A DNA stretch of 6,574 nucleotides, taken from positions 1 to 6,574 of the forward strand of contig LVVU01000071.1 of NCBI GenBank assembly GCA_006954465.1. The letters run 5' to 3'. Both the position numbers and the translations under genes were made by a program. The notes under the pieces are model-generated. The model saw only the letters and a list, made by a program, of their open reading frames with translations. It was not told where the DNA came from and ran no database searches. The DNA is from Candidatus Methanoprimaticola hominis (lineage in GTDB: Archaea; Thermoplasmatota; Thermoplasmata; Methanomassiliicoccales; Methanomethylophilaceae). Shown here one piece after another: positions 1 through 6,572 of this stretch; position 1 is the stretch's first letter; the number at the start of each line of letters is the position of its first letter.

Positions 1-41
1 ATGACAAGGACGGGTTGTGCGTATAATAACAGCTGTCTGTA
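1..41 (+). other. short leader upstream of the first gene; possible end of an upstream reading frame
   Basis: The 41 bases before the first ATG contain two consecutive in-frame TAA codons at 24-29, so the frame of the first gene cannot be extended upstream in this sequence. Another frame reads from position 1 to a TAA at 40-42 that overlaps the ATG at 42 by one base, and could be the tail of an upstream gene. A third frame stays open from 5 to a TAG at 89-91. No GGAGG- or GGTG-like ribosome site precedes position 42. Too little sequence is present to say whether this is intergenic or the damaged 5' part of the first gene. Confidence 0.3.
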
Positions 42-3000
42 ATGTTTGTAATAGCTATTACTCGGAATCCACCAACTCGCATGTCACCTAGCTTGAAAAA
101 GGTTACCATAGGCGATGGTTTTGTTCTGAGAACAATAGGGGACTTGGCTTTTGCGAAGTTCTATAACTCGAAGAGTCCAGTGTCATTCAATCATCAGTAC
201 GGTATCAGAATGCCTGCCTCCGTCGAGTCTATCGGTGCATTGGCTTTCGGTGTTATAGACACTCAGGACAGCATTTCCCACGAAAAAGAGCCGGGAAATG
301 GGATATACAAGGGATATTGGGGATCAAGCAATTATAGTCTCGAGTGCAGAGACTGGGTTATCAAATTCGATGAGGGTTCCGAAGTAGGTTCCATCGGAGT
401 GGCTGCATTCGCTGGGCTCAGCGGAATCAGAGAGATAGATTTATCCTACTGTGACAAACTATCTACGATTGGCGCGATGGCTTTTAATCGCACTATAGAT
501 TCTTCTGAATTCTTGAAGTTGCCTGTAAATGTCATTGAGATAGGCGGTGGTGCTTTTTCATATCCAAAGGGCGGTATAGCATCTTCATCCAGTTCAATCA
601 AGATACCCGATAGTGTCCAGGTTTTGGACAACGCATTCGAGGATATCGCAGGTGAGCTTGTTTTCGGCCAAGGGTCGGAGTTGAGAAGGATCAATCTGTC
701 TTTGGCAGAGAATAATATGGCTGTGGACCTCAGGCCATGCCTTCAATTAGAGGAAATCTGGAATCTAGGAGGATCCTCTGTAAAAACAAATCCGGGAGTT
801 TTCATCGGCGACGGTCGTGTTGAAGGCAAAGGCGTGGTTGATGGAACCGGAGTGTTGGAACTGGATGAGAGCGTTCGGGTTCTTCTCTCAAAGAATCTGA
901 ACAATGTCAAAGAGGTTCGTGTTGAAGGACAAAATCCATATTTCAAGTACGATGAGGATACCCGCCAATTAACGTTCCAGAATGGTACGAATCGTTTGTT
1001 ACTATGGACCGATTCTTCGGACGTTATCGATCTGCGCGATATCGACGTATGGGAAGATGCTCTGTGTCGCCAGGTGTATCAGGGTTCAGGTGTTTATTCA
1101 GACGCTGTTTCAGTTCGTGAACTCAGATTGTCAGAGGTTGTATTATCAGAGGGCGCTTTGGAGGGTTGTAAGAATCTTGATAGCATCTTTGTCTTGGGCG
1201 GAGATATATTCTATTCGGATTATGAGTCATATCTCGGAACCAATGACAGGGCGATTACCATGTATTTCGGCCCCGGATGCACGGTGGATGATTACGCCAA
1301 ATTCCAGCGTCTAGGAGATGTCATGATCGGGTACGCGTGCGGAGCTACAACCGTTTATCTCCCGTACTATGAGGGTTTGAATGATCCGACGTACGTTGAT
1401 GGAAAACTGCTGTTCGATGCAAATGTACTCGAAGGGATTGAGGTTCTTTCATCCAACTGTCAAGCAAGCATATCTGGAGACAAACTCATAGTGATTCCAA
1501 GCGAAACAACCGAATCTTTCGTATGGTTTTTCAAGAAAGATCTAGCAAAAATATCAATTTTCCTGGATTATAATGGTGGAACAGATCTCAACGGAGCGTC
1601 TTTCGCTACCATCAAAGCGATTCCAGGACAGACCTTATCCGATATTCTGTCTTCTATTCCGATCAAGGATAAGTATCGTTTCGATGGATGGTCTTCAAAA
1701 GACGGTTCCGAATTCGACTCCATGGGTCCACTATTGGAAGATTGTGAAATCAAAGCTAAATGGGTTGCGCGCGGCTCGTTGGTAACTGTCGATGCAGATT
1801 CTACTCGTTTCATCAGGTGTGATGGAGAACCGTGGAGTGGTTCGATCGAGATGTCGCCGGGGAAGTCTATCAAGCTGGAGGCTATGGAGGTGCCCGGTTA
1901 TCAGCTTCTGAACTGGATTGTGAATAATCGGATATCCGATACGCCTGTAACCGAAGGGCTAGAAATCACATATTCTGAAGACGATATTCAGGTCTCAGTA
2001 GGGTATCGTTTTTATTCCACCAGTTCGGGATTGATTCCAATCTCCGATCGCGGAATGCCATCTGCCGATCAATCCGATGACGTCGTGTATTCGTTCGATC
2101 TCGGAGGTTATCTGAAGGCAGGCGGAAGCAATTGGACAGGTCATGCCTCGGTGCCGTTGATTGTAGACAATACAATCTATTTCCGCGCTGGTAATTACCT
2201 TTATGCGGCGGAGTCTGATACAGGATACATATTCGCAAAAGTGCAATCAGTCAGTGTTTCGTCATTCTATCACCAGATTGGGTACGGAGGCGGATACATA
2301 ATCGATTATCCTGTTGGAAAAGTGTACAATTTAAATCTAGAGCAACTCTATATCTTGGATCGTTCAATCGGAGGCGCCGAATATTACGATGGGCGCTTCT
2401 ATTCTTCTGGATCGTCTGTATATTCGTTCGACCCCAATGATGAAGACCCCTCCAGATCCGATGAAATCAAGAAGACCACTTTGGTCGGTAAAATACCAAA
2501 TTCATTCGGATCTTACGGATTCACAAGCAGTGTCTTCGTTGATCACTATATGTATCGTGTAGTGGTGGATGGATCCAGGCGTGGAATCGCTGCAATGGAT
2601 TTGAATAATGGCAGCACGAGTTCGTATTATCTGTCGGGGTTGAACTATCTGTATCTCGATGATGGTTGGATATCATACAATGCAGGACGGGTATACCTCA
2701 CAGGTTATTCGGAAGGTCTGTTTGGAGCTATAGCCTCCAACGACAACTCCTGTGTCTCTTTCGTGTCAGTGGATGGGTTGAAGTTCGATTCAAACAGTGA
2801 AGGGGCATATCGCTTCGACGGGAAGGGTTGGGTTTCTCAAATCGTATTCTACAACGATGTGGCCTATGTCCAGGCATCGGGGTACATATACAGATTCGAT
2901 GTAGTTGACGGGGCTATAGAGTTCAGTACAGCTAAGAAAGTCAATGCTGCCTACGGACACGGCTCTATCGCGCTCGATGTGAGCCGCTTGGATGAGAATG

Positions 3001-4142
3001 GAAATCCGATTGTATGCATCTACAGCATTCCGTACCGTTCTACGAATGAGTACGGCATGACGATCACAGAGGACCGTGGAGGTGTATTAAGGACGGTTGT
3101 CGTTCCAGGTCTTTATCAGTACAACTCACAGGCTGTTCGTACAGACAAGGATGGAGGGATGATATGGTACAACGACTCAGGACACATATTCAAGTATACC
3201 ACGCCAGAGAAGAACAGATTCTTCTTCTTCTTAGACAATGGTTATAGTGCTACTTGGTGCGAATCTTATGGGAGAGATAGGCTTGATGCGCTCTTATCCT
3301 TAGATGAAAGCATTATCGAAATCGACAGATCCTATAACGTTAAGTCGATTCTAGGTGTTCCTGTAGAGTCTTTCTCTGTTTGGGCGCTTGTATGTCAGGC
3401 ACCGATGGAGAGTATTAATGAGGATCTCAGCATATATGATTGGACGAGAATTGACAATCTGTTTACTCGGACACAAGAAGCCTCTCATTATGTTCAGATT
3501 GTGAGTGGTGATGCCCCGGTTGTCGGTGGAACCGAATTCAATTATCTAAACGGATCGGATATAGCAATATATCGGTTCACGAACAGCATCGGGGACCGTT
3601 CCTTGGTTGGCAAGATGTTGGCGTACGGAGAAGATGTCAGTGTATTGAGATTCTACAAAGAAAACGGCGAGGAGATCGACAATGCTGCAATGATCGGAGC
3701 AACAGGGAGCAAAGTTGTAGGTGAATTCCCCGAGGTATTCAATACTGGCTTCTCTCCTTCTTGGATCGATGACAGAGGGCAGATAATATCATCACTTACC
3801 GATCTGACATATGGTGGCACATCCTCATGTACATTGAGATGGGTGGAGTTGCCCGGATCATTTGAAATCAATGGGGATTGGACATCTGAAGATTTGCGGA
3901 TAACCGTAGTCTCAGAGAAGGATGTTGGATCCAATTATTGTATTCAGGTGATCTTCAATACGTCACCAGTGTATGCGACGGAAATGAGCGATCTCTCATT
4001 CGAAGGCGGTTCAGCTAGCTTGACGTTATCCGATGTTTCGGATTATTCGGAAGCATTTGTCCGTATCCTAATGAAGTCCGATGCAGGAAGACTATCGAAT
4101 GATTACGGCCATTTAATCGTGAAGAGGGGGGTTGCAGCATGA
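42..4142 (+). CDS. Large multidomain surface-type protein: BspA-like LRRs, InlB/Flg_new repeat, beta-propeller, DUF4430-like module
   Basis: The product is a 1366-residue protein of adhesin-like type; its ligand is unknown. Residues 17-215 are BspA-type leucine-rich repeats (LRR_5) with the recurring IGxxAF motif at 32-37, 64-69, 118-123, 143-148 and 167-172. Further LRR_5-like units lie at about 289-322 and 358-386. Residues 504-575 resemble an InlB B-repeat/Flg_new domain (FDGW at 547-550, closing KAKW), followed at about 580-655 by a divergent copy (PGYQLLNW). Residues 680-1055 contain seven or eight propeller-blade-like units (see separate entry). Residues 1058-1155 look like a degenerate DUF4430-type module. 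Residues 1156-1366 are beta-rich and unrecognised. No transmembrane segment, sorting motif or signal peptide is visible. The start at 42 is only the first ATG: it has no ribosome site, ATG 81 is an alternative, and the real N-terminus may lie upstream. The stop overlaps the next gene. The coding call is very secure, function much less so. Confidence 0.9.
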   Translation: MFVIAITRNPPTRMSPSLKKVTIGDGFVLRTIGDLAFAKFYNSKSPVSFNHQYGIRMPASVESIGALAFGVIDTQDSISHEKEPGNGIYKGYWGSSNYSLECRDWVIKFDEGSEVGSIGVAAFAGLSGIREIDLSYCDKLSTIGAMAFNRTIDSSEFLKLPVNVIEIGGGAFSYPKGGIASSSSSIKIPDSVQVLDNAFEDIAGELVFGQGSELRRINLSLAENNMAVDLRPCLQLEEIWNLGGSSVKTNPGVFIGDGRVEGKGVVDGTGVLELDESVRVLLSKNLNNVKEVRVEGQNPYFKYDEDTRQLTFQNGTNRLLLWTDSSDVIDLRDIDVWEDALCRQVYQGSGVYSDAVSVRELRLSEVVLSEGALEGCKNLDSIFVLGGDIFYSDYESYLGTNDRAITMYFGPGCTVDDYAKFQRLGDVMIGYACGATTVYLPYYEGLNDPTYVDGKLLFDANVLEGIEVLSSNCQASISGDKLIVIPSETTESFVWFFKKDLAKISIFLDYNGGTDLNGASFATIKAIPGQTLSDILSSIPIKDKYRFDGWSSKDGSEFDSMGPLLEDCEIKAKWVARGSLVTVDADSTRFIRCDGEPWSGSIEMSPGKSIKLEAMEVPGYQLLNWIVNNRISDTPVTEGLEITYSEDDIQVSVGYRFYSTSSGLIPISDRGMPSADQSDDVVYSFDLGGYLKAGGSNWTGHASVPLIVDNTIYFRAGNYLYAAESDTGYIFAKVQSVSVSSFYHQIGYGGGYIIDYPVGKVYNLNLEQLYILDRSIGGAEYYDGRFYSSGSSVYSFDPNDEDPSRSDEIKKTTLVGKIPNSFGSYGFTSSVFVDHYMYRVVVDGSRRGIAAMDLNNGSTSSYYLSGLNYLYLDDGWISYNAGRVYLTGYSEGLFGAIASNDNSCVSFVSVDGLKFDSNSEGAYRFDGKGWVSQIVFYNDVAYVQASGYIYRFDVVDGAIEFSTAKKVNAAYGHGSIALDVSRLDENGNPIVCIYSIPYRSTNEYGMTITEDRGGVLRTVVVPGLYQYNSQAVRTDKDGGMIWYNDSGHIFKYTTPEKNRFFFFLDNGYSATWCESYGRDRLDALLSLDESIIEIDRSYNVKSILGVPVESFSVWALVCQAPMESINEDLSIYDWTRIDNLFTRTQEASHYVQIVSGDAPVVGGTEFNYLNGSDIAIYRFTNSIGDRSLVGKMLAYGEDVSVLRFYKENGEEIDNAAMIGATGSKVVGEFPEVFNTGFSPSWIDDRGQIISSLTDLTYGGTSSCTLRWVELPGSFEINGDWTSEDLRITVVSEKDVGSNYCIQVIFNTSPVYATEMSDLSFEGGSASLTLSDVSDYSEAFVRILMKSDAGRLSNDYGHLIVKRGVAA
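90..686 (+). repeat. BspA-type leucine-rich repeat block of the first gene
   Basis: This segment encodes residues 17-215. Successive units combine a short beta strand (for example LKKVTIG, REIDLS, SIKIPDSV) with an IGxxAF turn. Spacing between motifs is irregular, from 24 to 54 residues, because of insertions, notably a Ser-rich stretch near residue 180. LRR_5 proteins of this kind are secreted or surface-exposed in host-associated bacteria and archaea and often bind host or microbial proteins; binding here is inferred only from the family. The units are strongly diverged at DNA level, with no obvious long exact repeat. Confidence 0.75.
2079..3206 (+). repeat. Beta-propeller (PQQ/quinoprotein-like) blades inside the first gene
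   Basis: Residues 680-1055 contain a pattern of 'variable strand, (I/V)xY, short loop, (I/L)YxxD/AxDxxxG' that recurs about every 40-50 residues. Blade-like units start near residues 703, 745, 778, 828, 870, 932, 977 and 1030. Good examples are DNTIYFRAGNYLYAAESDTG at 709-728 and GYIYRFDVVDG at 947-957. Such units are typical of PQQ_2-type seven- or eight-bladed propellers. The catalytic and cofactor residues of true PQQ dehydrogenases cannot be recognised, so a structural or binding role is more likely than enzyme activity. The blade count is approximate because it was done by eye. Confidence 0.6.
4124..4131 (+). promoter_or_regulatory. Shine-Dalgarno-like G-rich site for the second gene
   Basis: The sequence GAGGGGGG ends seven bases before the ATG at 4139 and is a fair match to the anti-Shine-Dalgarno region. 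It lies inside the last codons of the upstream gene (encoding KRGV). With the ATGA stop/start overlap, it supports the choice of 4139 as start and suggests coupled translation of the two genes from one transcript. Confidence 0.6.
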
Positions 4143-4207
4143 GGCGTATGTTGATGCTGTTCTGCATCATCGTGACGCTTTGCTTCGTTGCCCCCCTATC
4201 TGAATCG
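4139..4207 (+). other. Signal peptide of the second gene
   Basis: Residues 1-23 show a basic start (MRR), a hydrophobic core of about 15 residues (LMLFCIIVTLCFVAPL) and a small polar region (SES) before an Asp-rich mature start. This fits Sec-type export. The cleavage position after residue 23 is an estimate. No lipobox is evident: the cysteines at 9 and 15 lie within the hydrophobic core. Confidence 0.75.
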
Positions 4208-6487
4208 GATGGAGATTCGTATATTGACTTGATCGATGTAGAATATCATGTGGAATCAAAAGCGATATCATTCGATGGGACGACATCCTTCGATACTGTG
4301 GATCTGCTGCTCATAGGGAATGGTTGGCGCTCGGCTGTCAAGACATTCCATTCGGATCAGGGTCGTTTCGAAGGCACGTTCGAATTGGATGAGCCGCTGG
4401 GTGAAGGCATTTACAACCTGGTGGCTGTACACAACAATTATTACGATCGCGAAGTTTTTTCTGTGGACGGGTATGTGACCATTCACGAGGTCAAATATGA
4501 TAAGATTTCCAATGTTCTCGCTTGGAATGGATACACAACCGCTGACACTTTAATTCTTCAGATTCTTGATTCCGAAGGTAAGATTCTCGGTCAAGCGTAT
4601 TCAACTCCAACCAGGGGTGTTTATTCTGGAAGGATGAGCGCGGTATTGACTGGAGAGGAGTATGATCTGGCAGTATTCGATAGTGGGAATTCGAAATTAT
4701 GTGATGAGGCATCTTTTTACACTTCTGAGATTGAAATAAGCTTGTCCAGAGATTCTATCGTCTTGTATCCTGGCAGTGATGACAAGGTAGGCATCACTGT
4801 GGCAGGATGTTCGATGTCTGATCTCATAATTACGGTGGATAGGCCCGAGGTTGTCCGCGCAGAGCTCACTGGCGGCATGATTATCGTTAAGGCTCAAGCC
4901 ATTGGGGAGGCTACCATTCAGATATCTCGTGGTGGTCATTCGGCTTATCTGACCGTATCTGTCAATGAACGTCCTGCAGTCGCTACTCTGAAAACCTACA
5001 ATTTTTTCATCCAGATAACTAAAGACTTCGACAAGGCCACATACGGTCCATATTCGGAGGATGCTCTGAGGAGTGGTATCACCATATCCGCCGAGGCTTA
5101 CAATGCCGAGGAGGCACTGATCAAAGCCTGTAGGGAGAATGGAATTCAAATCTCCGTCTACAGTGGGCAATCTGGTGGGCAGGATTTGAAAGGTTGGATC
5201 AACTCGATGTTCGGTCTGAAGCAATATCAAGGCCCTGAAGATATGAGTCTCTGGACCTATTGGGCCCAATACAAGGATGGGATATACAACCAATTGACAC
5301 TTGGCTATTTTACAGATGGCGGGGATTTCCAGATTATTTGGAAGACTACGAAGGATGATGGTACCGATCCTTCTGGTGGAGGTGGAACAGAAGGAGGTAA
5401 GTCCGATGATCAGAAGACCTCCATCACCGACGATGGGGGGTTCAAAACCGAAACCAACTCCTCCTCCAAGAACGAGGACGGAAGCACGACGAACAACAAC
5501 AAGGTGACGACGGAAGGGCCGGACGGTTCCGTGAGCGAAGTCGAGACCAAGACGGATATCAGTGCGGACGGTTCCACGACCACCACCAAGACCACAACTA
5601 CGAACACGGATTCCGAAGGGAATCAGACCAAGAGCGAATCCGTCACTGTGGTAGAGAAGATCAAGGACGCCGACGGAAATGACGCTGAGCGCAGGACCGT
5701 CACGGAAAAGGATGCCGATGGCAACGTCAAGCAATCCGTTTCCGACATCACCACCTCCAAGGACGGGACCGTCACCGAGAAGACCAAAGGAACAGAGACG
5801 AAGAAGGACGGGTCCACTGTAGATTCTTCAACCACTACCGAGACGAAGAAGGACGGTACCACAGTCTCCAAGACCGAATCCACCGCAAAGGATGCGAACG
5901 GTAACGTCACCGGAACCACGAAGTCCGAGACCACCACTGAGAAGATCTCCGAAGGGACGAAGTCCTCAACAACTGAGACCTCTCACGACAAGGAGGGTAA
6001 CATCACCGGCATGAAGGAGATCGAGGAGACGAAGACGGAATCCGGAACCAAGATCGTGGAGAGATCCAAGGATGCGAACGGTAACGTCACCGGTTCCTCC
6101 GAGAAGATCGTCAACACACAGGCCAAGGGCAACGGTTCCGTCACTACGACGACCGAGATCTCCAAGGACGCTGAAAGCCGTCAGCTCCACCGAGACCAAG
6201 GAGCAGGTCGCGAACAGGACCATCGCCGGAGGGAAGACCCAGACCACGACCACCACCGATTCGAAGACGACGGATTCGTCCGGAAACGTCACGGAGAGAT
6301 CCGAAGAATCGAGGACAACCATCACGAACAAGGATGGGGACGTCGAAAGATCCGAGACCACCAAGGTGGTCAAGGATCAGAACGGTACGACCGTCGAAGA
6401 GGTCAGAACGAACACCTCGACCACCAAGGACAGCAACGACAACACGGTCCGCAAGACCGAGTACACCAAGACGACTCCGGATGGTAA
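4139..6487 (+). CDS. Secreted repeat-rich surface protein with Ig-like and DUF4430-like domains, frameshifted in its repeat tail
   Basis: As read, 782 codons; only residues 1-678 look authentic. Residues 1-23 form a signal peptide (two Arg, then a hydrophobic core, then SES before Asp-Gly). Residues 27-109 and 111-195 are two tandem copies of one beta domain. Residues 198-277 resemble a Big_2 (bacterial Ig-like) domain, with LYPGSDDKVGITV and IGEATIQIS matching the usual pattern. Residues 285-403 resemble DUF4430: AEEALIKACRENGI, then GWINSMFGL, WTYWAQYKDG and GGDFQIIW. A Gly-rich linker at 409-420 leads into Thr/Lys/Asp repeats. From residue 679 the product turns abruptly His/Arg/Gln-rich, which marks a frame loss; the repeat continues in the +1 frame past the stop at 6485-6487. 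The gene overlaps the previous stop codon by four bases (ATGA). An adhesin or cell-wall-spanning stalk is the likeliest role. Partner and anchor are unknown, since the true C-terminus is outside the window. Confidence 0.85.
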   Translation: MRRMLMLFCIIVTLCFVAPLSESDGDSYIDLIDVEYHVESKAISFDGTTSFDTVDLLLIGNGWRSAVKTFHSDQGRFEGTFELDEPLGEGIYNLVAVHNNYYDREVFSVDGYVTIHEVKYDKISNVLAWNGYTTADTLILQILDSEGKILGQAYSTPTRGVYSGRMSAVLTGEEYDLAVFDSGNSKLCDEASFYTSEIEISLSRDSIVLYPGSDDKVGITVAGCSMSDLIITVDRPEVVRAELTGGMIIVKAQAIGEATIQISRGGHSAYLTVSVNERPAVATLKTYNFFIQITKDFDKATYGPYSEDALRSGITISAEAYNAEEALIKACRENGIQISVYSGQSGGQDLKGWINSMFGLKQYQGPEDMSLWTYWAQYKDGIYNQLTLGYFTDGGDFQIIWKTTKDDGTDPSGGGGTEGGKSDDQKTSITDDGGFKTETNSSSKNEDGSTTNNNKVTTEGPDGSVSEVETKTDISADGSTTTTKTTTTNTDSEGNQTKSESVTVVEKIKDADGNDAERRTVTEKDADGNVKQSVSDITTSKDGTVTEKTKGTETKKDGSTVDSSTTTETKKDGTTVSKTESTAKDANGNVTGTTKSETTTEKISEGTKSSTTETSHDKEGNITGMKEIEETKTESGTKIVERSKDANGNVTGSSEKIVNTQAKGNGSVTTTTEISKDAESRQLHRDQGAGREQDHRRREDPDHDHHRFEDDGFVRKRHGEIRRIEDNHHEQGWGRRKIRDHQGGQGSERYDRRRGQNEHLDHQGQQRQHGPQDRVHQDDSGW
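4217..4723 (+). repeat. Tandem duplication of a beta-sandwich-like domain in the second gene
   Basis: Residues 27-109 and 111-195 align by eye over their length. Both contain a V-x-Y strand, a hydrophobic-x-aromatic-x-G-x-T turn (ISFDGTTSFDT versus LAWNGYTTADT), a DT-x-x-L-x-I strand, a central G-rich turn, and a closing G-x-x-Y-x-L-(V)AV strand (GIYNLVAV versus EEYDLAVF). Identity is low, so the duplication is old. The family is not recognised; Ig-like or similar beta-sandwich folds are the natural expectation. Confidence 0.55.
5795..5856 (+). repeat. 17-bp exact direct repeat spaced by 45 bp
   Basis: The sequence gagacgaagaaggacgg occurs at 5795-5811 and again at 5840-5856. The offset of 45 bases is exactly 15 codons, one protein repeat unit, so both copies encode ETKKDG. 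It marks a relatively recent unit duplication inside the array. Confidence 0.85.
5888..6093 (+). repeat. 26-bp exact direct repeat spaced by 180 bp
   Basis: Positions 5888-5913 and 6068-6093 are identical (both begin aaggatgcgaacggtaacgt) and both encode KDANGNVTG. The offset of 180 bases is 60 codons, or four units of 15. Such perfect copies are substrates for slippage or recombination that add or remove whole units in frame. Confidence 0.85.
6167..6179 (+). other. Frameshift junction in the second gene
   Basis: Reading gac gct in the original frame and then aaa gcc from 6174 restores the Thr-rich pattern (SKDA then KAVSSTETKEQ). One base, the g at 6173, must be skipped. Equivalently, two, five or eight bases are missing. 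Other units have DGN after KDA, so loss of eight of nine bases of an Asp-Gly-Asn turn is one fitting explanation. No homopolymer longer than three bases lies at the junction. Confidence 0.7.
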
Positions 6488-6572
6488 GACGTCCGTGGAT
6501 TCCGAGACGGTCTTCAAGAAGATCGACAACGGTTCTCAGACGGATTCCACGAAGACCACCGTCGTCAAGGAC
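6174..6572 (+). pseudogene. Out-of-frame continuation of the second gene's repeat tail (partial, no stop in window)
   Basis: This frame is open for 133 codons to the window end and continues the same repeat style: DSSGNVTERSEES, TNKDGDVERSETTK, KDQNGTTVEEVRTNT, KDSNDNTVRKTEY and PDGKTSVDSETV are successive units. Composition matches residues 420-678 and is unlike the His/Arg-rich product of the upstream frame over the same DNA. It has no start codon or ribosome site of its own and is best treated as the displaced 3' part of the gene that starts at 4139. The end of the gene, including any membrane or wall anchor, is beyond the window. Confidence 0.8.

Noticed and set aside
22..29. TATAATAA as an archaeal TATA box or bacterial -10 element
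   Set aside because: It is only about 13 bases before the ATG at 42, too close for an archaeal TATA box serving that start, and no BRE or -35 partner is visible in the available sequence.
982..1314. Plus-strand frame of 110 codons inside the first gene
   Set aside because: It overlaps the LRR-like segment of the large protein in another frame, lacks a ribosome site and has no plausible domain.
4697..5734. Long antisense open frame of 345 codons
   Set aside because: It lies wholly opposite the second gene, which has a signal peptide, ribosome site and recognisable domains. The antisense product shows no domain pattern, and its length follows from codon bias on the coding strand.
6167..6179. 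Programmed ribosomal frameshifting at the junction
   Set aside because: No slippery heptamer, homopolymer or evident downstream stem was seen, so a sequence error or deletion is the simpler explanation.
5410..6373. Several antisense frames rich in Val/Ser/Leu
   Set aside because: They are mirror images of the Thr/Lys/Asp repeat codons (for example ACC and GAC read as GGT and GTC), with no ribosome sites or independent structure.
6173..6484. His/Arg-rich tail as a possible metal-binding domain
   Set aside because: The composition arises from reading the repeat codons in the wrong frame; the +1 frame continues the authentic repeat.
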